A program made the translations under genes and the position numbers. From contig CALJPJ010000117.1 in the NCBI GenBank assembly GCA_937980625.1, positions 1 through 5,084 of the forward strand: DNA of 5,084 bases, in the 5' to 3' direction. Within the stretch, counting starts at the first letter, position 1. Every line of letters begins with the position of its first letter. Shown piece by piece: positions 1-5,084 of this stretch. The notes beneath the pieces were generated by a model. That model was given only the letters and a program-made list of their open reading frames with translations. It had not been told where the DNA came from and searched no databases. The DNA comes from an uncultured Bdellovibrionales bacterium (GTDB lineage Bacteria; Bdellovibrionota; Bdellovibrionia; Bdellovibrionales; UBA1609).

Positions 1-393
1 AACCCAATAGGAATGGCTGCAGGTCTTGCCACAGTTAAAAAATTAGCTGAACATAATGTTCAACAAAAATTAGAAGAAAAAACTATTAATTTTGCCAAAA
101 CTATTAATACAAAAATTAATGAATTAAATTTGCCTTGGCAAATGATTCAATACTCTTCATTATTTTGGATGGCCCCAAAAACTGATAAACCAATTGTGTC
201 ACCAAAAGATTTTCCTGTAGGACTGGCAGAAAATTTTTCTAAGTATTTTAAATCTTGTTTGCAAAATGGTTTATATCAAGCTCCTAACGCCTATGAAGTT
301 GGTTTTATGTCGTGGGCACATACAGATGAAGTATTGCAAGTGGCTACAAATATTATTATCAAATCTTTAAAGGAAGCCAGTGCCAATCACTAA
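1..393 (+). CDS. hemL: Glutamate-1-semialdehyde 2,1-aminomutase, C-terminal part (5' end outside window)
   Basis: This is the last 130 residues of HemL, the PLP-dependent enzyme that converts glutamate-1-semialdehyde to 5-aminolevulinate in the cytoplasm, the last step of the C5 route into tetrapyrroles. The frame is open from base 1. The fragment begins NPIGMAAGLAT, which matches the family's conserved SGNP(I/L)AMAAG segment just after the active site. Near the end, LYQAPNAYEVGFMSWAHT (fragment residues about 91-108) matches the C-terminal signature seen in E. coli HemL as VYLAPSAFEAGFMSVAHS. Family proteins are about 425-430 residues, so roughly 300 residues, including the PLP-binding lysine, lie upstream of the window. 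The ATG at 13 is an internal methionine, not the start. The stop at 391-393 lies inside the start of the kinase gene, so the two are probably translated from one message. Identity is very secure. Confidence 0.95.
   Translation, partial: NPIGMAAGLATVKKLAEHNVQQKLEEKTINFAKTINTKINELNLPWQMIQYSSLFWMAPKTDKPIVSPKDFPVGLAENFSKYFKSCLQNGLYQAPNAYEVGFMSWAHTDEVLQVATNIIIKSLKEASANH
371..376 (+). promoter_or_regulatory. Ribosome binding site for the histidine kinase GTG start
   Basis: The purine-rich sequence AGGAAG, within AAAGGAAG, lies inside the last codons of hemL. It ends three bases before the GTG at 380, with the GGA core about five bases from it. It supports a GTG start at 380: the first in-frame ATG downstream would remove the first transmembrane segment. 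Confidence 0.6.
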
Positions 394-1243
394 AAATTGG
401 AAGTTTTATCTTTCTGTTTTATGGATATTTTTAACCTTATCGTTAGCTTTTTGGTGGCTAGTGAATGGTTTGAATTTACTAGATTTAACAACCAACTTGT
501 CGGGTGCTGAGGTGGAGAGGTATAGGTTTATGCTTTTATCTGAAGGCATAACTTGGATGTTTCTTTTAGTATTAGGCGGCTCAACTTTAATTTATTTTAT
601 ATTTAAAGAAGGCAAAAAAAACCAAGAAATTAAAAGTTTTTTAGCTTCATTTAGTCATGATTTGAAAACCTCAATTGCAAGTTTACGTTTGCAGGCTGAA
701 TGTATTAAAGAAGATGTAAAAGGAGCGAGCTCAGATGTACTTATTAGCCGTTTAGTTGATGATAGTATGCGTTTGCAGGTTCAGTTAGAAAACTCACTTC
801 AATTTTCAGGTGGAGATAAACTGAAGTTACATATTGAAAGTTTAAGCTTAAAGGAGCTTTTAAAAAGTTTAAGTTATCACTGGCCTGATATTTCACTAAT
901 ATACGATCAAGATGATGTACGACTGGATGTGGATAAGCGAGCTATAGAAATAATAATGCGTAATTTAATTTACAATGCAAAAATGCATGGCAAAGCCACT
1001 GAAATTAATATTAAAACCGTTAAAAGCTCAGACCAAATGGTATTGATTGTAACTAACAATGGCAGCGCTTTTAAGGGGGATGCAAGTAAGCTTGGTGAAC
1101 TCTATTATCGTCATAACCCAAGCAGTGGGAGTGGTTTAGGTTTACATATAGTTTCAAACTTAATGAAATCAATGGAAGGTAAAGTGAGCTTTTCTAATGA
1201 CCCGTTTGAAGTGAGTTTGTGGTTTAAAAGGACTCATTCGTGA
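380..1243 (+). CDS. Membrane-bound sensor histidine kinase with a minimal sensor region
   Basis: A 287-residue inner-membrane histidine kinase, predicted to autophosphorylate and pass phosphate to the adjacent regulator. A positively charged N-terminus is followed by a hydrophobic segment (about residues 10-30), a loop of about 26 residues, and a second hydrophobic segment (about 57-76). The loop is too short for a folded periplasmic sensor, and no HAMP domain is visible before the dimerisation helix. The H-box is FSHDLKTSIASL with the predicted phospho-acceptor His93. Asp94 and Thr97 are kept, as expected for kinase and phosphatase activity, but the usual Pro after Thr is Ser98. The N-box is around IIMRNLIYNAKMHG (Asn195, Asn199) and the G2 box is GSGLGL (250-255). 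The G1 box reads TNNGSAF (225-231), so the canonical ATP-contacting Asp is Asn226. It overlaps hemL by 14 nt and the regulator by 4 nt. The signal sensed is unknown. The kinase assignment is firm; a role in heme control is inferred from context. Confidence 0.9.
   Translation: MPITKNWKFYLSVLWIFLTLSLAFWWLVNGLNLLDLTTNLSGAEVERYRFMLLSEGITWMFLLVLGGSTLIYFIFKEGKKNQEIKSFLASFSHDLKTSIASLRLQAECIKEDVKGASSDVLISRLVDDSMRLQVQLENSLQFSGGDKLKLHIESLSLKELLKSLSYHWPDISLIYDQDDVRLDVDKRAIEIIMRNLIYNAKMHGKATEINIKTVKSSDQMVLIVTNNGSAFKGDASKLGELYYRHNPSSGSGLGLHIVSNLMKSMEGKVSFSNDPFEVSLWFKRTHS
1226..1232 (+). promoter_or_regulatory. Ribosome binding site for the response regulator GTG start
   Basis: AAAAGGA sits seven bases before the GTG at 1240, inside the last codons of the kinase. 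The start codon shares bases with the kinase TGA stop (GTGA), a typical translational-coupling junction. The next residues, MKVLLLEDD, form the first strand and acidic pocket of a receiver domain, which confirms this start. Confidence 0.7.
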
Positions 1244-1899
1244 AGGTTCTGTTACTAGAAGATGATAATAGCTTAGGAGCCACTTTAAAAGATCGCCTTG
1301 AGAAGGAGAGTCTAGCCACCACTTGGGTGAACTCACTAGAGGCTGCTACTGAAGCTATAAAAACTCAAAAGTTTAGCTTAGTGATACTAGATGTGGGGTT
1401 GCCCGATGGTTCTGGTTTTGAATTTTCAAAGCTGGTAAGAAAAACTATGAACTGTCCATTTATATTTGTAACAGCTAAAAATAGTGCTGAAGATAGGCTA
1501 CAAGGCTATGAGCTTGGAGCAGTAGAGTTCATTCCTAAGCCTTTTCATTTAAAAGAGTTTTTAATACGTGTAAAAAAAGTTTTACAAAATCACGGAGTAG
1601 ATAGGGTTGAGTTGGGTGATGGTGCATATGTTGACTTTATGAGTTTAATTGTTTTTGATGGTAAGGAAAAAAAAACATTAAGCACCAAAGAGGCCAATGT
1701 TTTACGAGTTTTAACAAATAGAAGCCCTCATGTTGTCAGCAGAGACCAATTACTTGATGAAGCTTGGGGAGAGGATCAATTTCCTAGCCATAGGACGGTA
1801 GACAATATTATTGTTAACCTAAGGCAATTACTTGGAGAGAAATCTAACTGCATTAAGTCAGTTCGTGGCGTTGGGTATTTATTTAAAATTGAAAATTAA
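1240..1899 (+). CDS. OmpR/PhoB-family DNA-binding response regulator
   Basis: A 219-residue cytoplasmic transcription regulator of the usual length for its family. The N-terminal receiver domain (about 1-115) has the acidic pocket Glu7-Asp8-Asp9, the predicted phospho-acceptor Asp51 in VILDVGLPDGSGFE, the switch Thr78 in FVTAK, and Lys100 in the conserved KPF turn. The C-terminal winged helix (about 123-217) contains LSTKEANVLRVL, the segment RTVDNIIVNLRQLLG (185-199) that carries the recognition helix, and the terminal wing SVRGVGYLF (207-215). All catalytic receiver residues are present, so it should be phosphorylation-competent. Its partner is very likely the kinase whose reading frame it overlaps. 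It ends 13 nt before hemE and is probably in the same transcript. Regulation of the surrounding heme genes is a reasonable inference, but I see no binding site in the window to support it. Confidence 0.95.
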   Translation: MKVLLLEDDNSLGATLKDRLEKESLATTWVNSLEAATEAIKTQKFSLVILDVGLPDGSGFEFSKLVRKTMNCPFIFVTAKNSAEDRLQGYELGAVEFIPKPFHLKEFLIRVKKVLQNHGVDRVELGDGAYVDFMSLIVFDGKEKKTLSTKEANVLRVLTNRSPHVVSRDQLLDEAWGEDQFPSHRTVDNIIVNLRQLLGEKSNCIKSVRGVGYLFKIEN

Positions 1900-1900
1900 A

Positions 1901-1910
1901 AAAGGATGAG
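1901..1910 (+). promoter_or_regulatory. Ribosome binding site for hemE
   Basis: AAAGGATGAG lies in the only intergenic gap of the window (1900-1912). Its AGGA core is six bases from the hemE ATG at 1913. This is one of the two best-looking ribosome binding sites here, the other being that of hemN. The gap is too short to hold a promoter, so hemE expression must come from an upstream promoter or one lying inside the regulator gene. Confidence 0.75.
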
Positions 1911-1912
1911 CT

Positions 1913-2935
1913 ATGTATAACGAAAAATTTAATAATGTATTAACTGGTACACCACAAAAAGTTCCACCAATTTGGTTTATGCGTCAAGCTGGGCGTTATC
2001 ATAAGCATTACCAAGGTTATAGGCAAAAGTACTCATTTGTAGATTTATGTAAACAACCAGAGTTAGCCGCGCAAGTTGCATTGGGGCCAGTTGAAGAGTT
2101 TGATTTTGATATTTCTATTTTGTTTAGTGATTTACTGTTTCCTTTGGAGGCTCTGGGCATGGGCTTAGAGTATAAGCCGGGCCCTATTTTAGATCGTCAA
2201 CTCAATCATGAGAATATAAAGCAGTTAAAACCAGTGGATGAAGCCATTGATTTTATGAACTTTCAATATGAGAGTGTTAAAGCAACGAGAGAGCTTTTGC
2301 CTAAAAATAAAAGTTTGATTGGTTTTGTCGGTGCACCGTGGACTTTATTTACTTATGCCGTGGAGGGTTCACATAAAGGTGGATTAAATTTAGCTAAACA
2401 AAAATTAGACTTATTTAAATCATTTGAAGAGATTATGTTTTCATTTTTAGTTAAAAATATAAAGTTGCAACTTGATGGTGGTGCTGAGCAAATTATGGTT
2501 ATGGACACCGCTGCCGGCGAGTTAAGTGAAAATATATACTTAACAATGATTGCTCCTACTATTAAAAAATTAGCTGCAATTTATCCAAAAAAACTGGCTT
2601 ATTATTCAAAGTATACCCATAAAAATTATTTTAAAGAGTATTTAAATTATGAAAATTTGTCAGGTGTTGGATTTGATCATCGTTTAAATTTAGCAGAGTG
2701 TCTGAGTGAAAAACGCACCGGATTTATTCAAGGAAACTTTGATAACAATTTATTATTTTGTGATCAACCAACATTAAAAAAATACTTAACCATTGAGTTA
2801 GATAAAGTTAAGGAGTTAACCGAAGAGCAAAGATCAAAATGGATATTTGGTTTAGGCCATGGCGTTTTACCAAAAACACCAGAAGACAATGTTAAATTTG
2901 TTGTTGATTATACGAGGGAGTACCTCAATGGATGA
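1913..2935 (+). CDS. hemE: Uroporphyrinogen decarboxylase
   Basis: A 340-residue cytoplasmic enzyme that removes four acetate carboxyls from uroporphyrinogen III to give coproporphyrinogen III, without a cofactor. Its length is typical of bacterial HemE (about 340-355). Both family signatures are present: PIWFMRQAGRY at residues 19-29, with the substrate-binding arginines Arg24 and Arg28, and GFVGAPWTLFTYAVEG at 137-152, with the conserved Tyr148. The catalytic Asp is Asp73 in ILFSDLLFPLEALGM (69-83). The conserved C-terminal histidine is His316 in GLGHGVLPKTPEDNV (313-327). All key residues that I know for the family are intact. The ATG at 1913 is chosen because it follows a strong ribosome binding site and places the first signature at the usual distance from the N-terminus. 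The gene follows the response regulator by 13 nt and overlaps hemN by 8 nt. Identity is essentially certain. Confidence 0.98.
   Translation: MYNEKFNNVLTGTPQKVPPIWFMRQAGRYHKHYQGYRQKYSFVDLCKQPELAAQVALGPVEEFDFDISILFSDLLFPLEALGMGLEYKPGPILDRQLNHENIKQLKPVDEAIDFMNFQYESVKATRELLPKNKSLIGFVGAPWTLFTYAVEGSHKGGLNLAKQKLDLFKSFEEIMFSFLVKNIKLQLDGGAEQIMVMDTAAGELSENIYLTMIAPTIKKLAAIYPKKLAYYSKYTHKNYFKEYLNYENLSGVGFDHRLNLAECLSEKRTGFIQGNFDNNLLFCDQPTLKKYLTIELDKVKELTEEQRSKWIFGLGHGVLPKTPEDNVKFVVDYTREYLNG
2914..2920 (+). promoter_or_regulatory. Ribosome binding site that sets the hemN start
   Basis: GAGGGAG, inside the last codons of hemE, is separated by seven bases from the ATG at 2928. It decides between this ATG and the in-frame ATG at 2859. 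The 23 extra residues of the longer version (MAFYQKHQKT onward) are out-of-frame hemE codons encoding its conserved HGVLPKTPEDN tail, and they do not resemble HemN. Confidence 0.75.
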
Positions 2936-4283
2936 GTTTACAAAGCTTTTAAATAAGTATGACCATCCGGTTCCTAGGTATACAAGTTATCCAACGGTTC
3001 CCTATTGGTCAGACTCACCGAGCTCAGCGGATTGGCTAGTTTCTTTAAATAAAAATTTGTCCGATGATAAATCAGCTTGGTCAATGTACTTGCATATCCC
3101 TTTTTGTGAAACTTTATGTTCTTTTTGTGGATGTAATACAAGTATAACTAAAAATAAGAGTAGAGGTGAAGATTACGTAAACATTTTACTTTCTGAATGG
3201 GAAAACTATAAAAATGAAGTGCAATACTTTAAGCAAAGGCCATTAAAGCAAATTCATTTAGGTGGCGGCACGCCAAATTTTTTATCTTCAGAGAGTTTCA
3301 AAAAACTTATAACTCCTATTTTTAATGATTGTTTAATTAATAAAGATGAATTTGAAGCTTCAATTGAAGTTGACCCAAGGAGATGTTCTGTTGAGCAATT
3401 AGAAACTTTGGCCGAGTTAGGGTTTAATCGTATAAGTATTGGAGTACAAGATTTCAATATTGAAGTGCAAAAATTAATAAATAGAGTACAAAGCTTTGAA
3501 AAAGTAAAAATGGTAACTGATACATCCAGAAAGCTTGGTATGCCATCCGTAAATTTTGATTTAATATATGGTCTGCCAAAACAGTCCATGGATTTATTTA
3601 AAAAAACAATTGCGCAAACAATTAGCTTAAAACCAGATCGTATTGCATTATACAGCTTGGCTATTGTCCCTTGGATTAAACCTTCGCAAAAATTATTTAA
3701 AGACGAAGACCTTCCTATGGGAGCAGATAAAAGAGCTTTGTATGAGTATGCTCGCACAGAGTTTTTAGCTGAAGGCTATATTGAAATAGGTATGGATCAC
3801 TTTGCATTACCATCTGATAGTTTAGCAAAGTCGGTACAAGATAAAACTTTACATAGAAACTTTATGGGTTACACATGTAAACAGTCCGAAGTTTTACTTG
3901 GGTTAGGAGTTAGCAGTATATCAGAAACTAAAGACTGTTTTCATCAAAATGAAAAAGTTTTAACTCTTTATCAAGATAAAGTAGAAAAATCTCAAGTTCC
4001 AACATTAAGAGGACATAAGCTAAGCACTGATGATATTTATTATCGAAAAAAAGTGATGGAATTTATGACTCAACTAGAGGTTGAAATTGATAATGATGAG
4101 CAAGCAGAGGACGTTAAACAGTTTTTAAATGAAATGATTGATGATAAATTAGTAGAAGTAATAAATGGAAAGTTGAAGCTTACAGAAAAAGGCCATCCTT
4201 TTATTAGAAATGCTTGTTTAGTTTGGGATCAAAGGTTGAGGCTTAAAAAACCAGATGCAAAAACATTCTCTAAATCAATCTAA
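2928..4283 (+). CDS. hemN: Oxygen-independent coproporphyrinogen III oxidase (radical SAM)
   Basis: A 451-residue cytoplasmic radical SAM enzyme that decarboxylates two propionates of coproporphyrinogen III to give protoporphyrinogen IX without oxygen. Its length is close to E. coli HemN (457). The N-terminus has RYTSYPTVPYW (17-27), a hallmark of true HemN. The iron-sulfur motif is YLHIPFCETLCSFCGCN (54-70) with Cys60, Cys64 and Cys67 as cluster ligands. The extra Cys69 and the SAM-contacting Tyr54 typical of HemN are also there. LGGGTPNFL (111-119), SIEVDPR (145-151), IGVQDFN (171-177) and DLIYGLPKQ (211-219) are radical SAM and HemN core motifs. The HemN C-terminal domain is present, ending in FIRNACLVWDQRL (425-437). 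These features separate it from HemW-like heme chaperones, which lack the YTSYP start and the CxC cysteine. It overlaps hemE by 8 nt and the next gene by 29 nt. Confidence 0.97.
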   Translation: MDEFTKLLNKYDHPVPRYTSYPTVPYWSDSPSSADWLVSLNKNLSDDKSAWSMYLHIPFCETLCSFCGCNTSITKNKSRGEDYVNILLSEWENYKNEVQYFKQRPLKQIHLGGGTPNFLSSESFKKLITPIFNDCLINKDEFEASIEVDPRRCSVEQLETLAELGFNRISIGVQDFNIEVQKLINRVQSFEKVKMVTDTSRKLGMPSVNFDLIYGLPKQSMDLFKKTIAQTISLKPDRIALYSLAIVPWIKPSQKLFKDEDLPMGADKRALYEYARTEFLAEGYIEIGMDHFALPSDSLAKSVQDKTLHRNFMGYTCKQSEVLLGLGVSSISETKDCFHQNEKVLTLYQDKVEKSQVPTLRGHKLSTDDIYYRKKVMEFMTQLEVEIDNDEQAEDVKQFLNEMIDDKLVEVINGKLKLTEKGHPFIRNACLVWDQRLRLKKPDAKTFSKSI

Positions 4284-5084
4284 TACACTTAATGTAACTA
4301 TTGTTGGCGCAGGCTTTTCAGGGCTTTGTTTGGCCTATTTTTTTCATAAAAACGGCTATAACATTACTGTTGTTGAGAAAAGTAAACATGTAGGTGGATT
4401 GTTGCAGAGTCCAATCACAAAACATGGGGTGGTAGATCATGGAGCTAATGGTTTAATTAACTCAAAAAACCTTATAGAATTGTGCTCTGATATTGGTCTT
4501 GATATTCTTTACCCGTCTGAGAGTGCTAAAAAGAAGTTTTTATTTAGTAATGGTAAAAAGCTAAGGTGGCCGTTTAGTTTTTTTGAAACGATAAAATTAA
4601 TAGTTAAAGTTATTCAATTTAAATTTAACAAAGAAAAGTATAGGCCGTTATCAGGGGAGTTGTTTTCGAGTTGGGCTGAGCGTGTGTTTTTTAAAAAAGC
4701 ATTAACCAAACTTATTGAACCTGCTTTTCAAGGTGTTTATGCCGCTTACTCAAATCAATTAAGTGCAAAGCTTGTTACGAAAAATCTATTTAAAAAAAGT
4801 AGTAAAAAAACATCCAGCACTGTTAAAAGACAAACAGTTAGCTTTAATGGCGGTATGAATGAGTTTTGTTGTAAACTATATGATTATTTAAGTAATAATG
4901 GTGTTTTTTTTAAGTTTAGTAGTGAGTTAAAAAAAATAAATCCTGGTGAACTTCATATTTTAACTTGTGATGCTCACGCCAGTGCTCAGCTTCTACTTGA
5001 ACAATCACCTGATTTAGCAAATGATTTAAGCTCTATTAATAAAGTAAGTATTGCTAAAGTTGCCTGTTTTAGTAAAAAAGAGTT
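4255..5084 (+). CDS. hemY: Protoporphyrinogen oxidase, HemY/PgoX type, N-terminal part (runs off window end)
   Basis: The open frame encodes 276 residues before the window ends; the family is usually about 450-480 residues. This FAD flavoenzyme family, generally oxygen-dependent and membrane-associated, oxidises protoporphyrinogen IX to protoporphyrin IX. The N-terminal FAD fold is VTIVGAGFSGLCLAYF (14-29), with Gly18, Gly20 and Gly23 forming GxGxxG. It is followed by VVEKSKHVGGLL (39-50), where Glu41 should bind the FAD ribose and Gly47-Gly48 complete the motif, then VVDHGANGL. EPAFQGVYAAYSNQLSA (155-171) and SFNGGMNEF (196-204) match PPO family segments (P-x-x-GIYAGDxxxLS; F-x-GGM). ATG 4255 is the only ATG between the upstream in-frame stop (4237-4239) and the FAD motif; its ribosome binding site is weak (GAGG, 13 nt away), so translation may be coupled to hemN. 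Related FAD amine oxidases share the N-terminal motifs, but the gene context strongly favours PPO. Bacterial copies are named hemY, hemG or pgoX depending on the annotation. Confidence 0.88.
   Translation, partial: MQKHSLNQSNTLNVTIVGAGFSGLCLAYFFHKNGYNITVVEKSKHVGGLLQSPITKHGVVDHGANGLINSKNLIELCSDIGLDILYPSESAKKKFLFSNGKKLRWPFSFFETIKLIVKVIQFKFNKEKYRPLSGELFSSWAERVFFKKALTKLIEPAFQGVYAAYSNQLSAKLVTKNLFKKSSKKTSSTVKRQTVSFNGGMNEFCCKLYDYLSNNGVFFKFSSELKKINPGELHILTCDAHASAQLLLEQSPDLANDLSSINKVSIAKVACFSKKE

Noticed and set aside
13..15. ATG at 13 as the start of a small 126-residue protein.
   Set aside because: The frame stays open to base 1 and the preceding codons (NPIG) continue the conserved HemL motif, so this is an internal Met of a gene cut by the window edge.
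1900..1912. Possible promoter or regulator binding site in the gap before hemE.
   Set aside because: Thirteen bases are filled by the ribosome binding site, leaving no room for -35/-10 elements or a response regulator direct repeat. A promoter inside the preceding coding sequence cannot be excluded, but I see no convincing one.
1906..1920. ATG at 1906 just before hemE, a possible leader peptide.
   Set aside because: It opens only four codons before a stop and overlaps the hemE ribosome binding site and start. With no attenuator-like structure, it is most simply a chance ATG within the Shine-Dalgarno region.
2859..2927. An in-frame ATG 69 nt upstream that would lengthen HemN by 23 residues.
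   Set aside because: These bases encode the conserved C-terminal hemE motif in another frame, the extra residues are not HemN-like, and a good ribosome binding site at 2914-2920 points to the ATG at 2928.
3254..3757. A 167-residue open frame on the minus strand.
   Set aside because: It lies wholly inside hemN, whose conserved core motifs occupy the same bases on the + strand. The minus-strand protein shows no recognisable motif and is a shadow of AT-rich coding sequence.
4795..4830. Lys/Ser-rich stretch in the PPO (about residues 180-191) as a frameshift or insertion.
   Set aside because: The frame continues without a break into the conserved FNGGMNEF segment, and a variable, charged linker before this segment is plausible for the family.

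Overview
The window is an AT-rich stretch in which every recognisable gene lies on the + strand and almost every base is coding. It reads as one tightly packed tetrapyrrole (heme) biosynthesis operon with a two-component regulatory pair in the middle. The order is hemL (3' end only), sensor histidine kinase, OmpR-type response regulator, hemE, hemN, and a hemY/pgoX-type protoporphyrinogen oxidase (5' part only). The organism is a bacterium that uses the five-carbon (glutamate) route to 5-aminolevulinate, because hemL is present. It also uses the classical protoporphyrin-dependent heme branch, because HemN and a HemY-type oxidase are both present. Low GC, Gram-negative-style proteins and this layout would fit a low-GC Bdellovibrionota-type (Halobacteriovorax/Bdellovibrio-like) or related proteobacterial lineage. 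That placement is inference and cannot be settled from the sequence alone.

Layout: 1-393 encodes the last 130 residues of glutamate-1-semialdehyde aminomutase. The kinase gene (380-1243) starts with GTG inside the end of hemL, a 14-nt overlap. The response regulator gene (1240-1899) also starts with GTG and overlaps the kinase stop in a GTGA junction. A 13-nt gap carrying a good Shine-Dalgarno sequence leads to hemE (1913-2935). hemN (2928-4283) overlaps hemE by 8 nt, and the protoporphyrinogen oxidase gene (4255-past the end) overlaps hemN by 29 nt. The only non-coding DNA is the 13-nt gap at 1900-1912. I found no terminator, RNA gene, repeat array or mobile element.

Working together: HemL makes 5-aminolevulinate at the start of the pathway. 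HemE decarboxylates uroporphyrinogen III to coproporphyrinogen III. HemN converts that to protoporphyrinogen IX without oxygen, and the HemY-type flavoenzyme oxidises it to protoporphyrin IX. The embedded kinase and regulator have overlapping reading frames with hemL and sit immediately before hemE, so they are probably co-transcribed with the pathway. The most interesting point is therefore a possible dedicated two-component control circuit for heme synthesis. The kinase has almost no extracytoplasmic sensor domain, no visible HAMP domain, and atypical H-box and G1-box residues.
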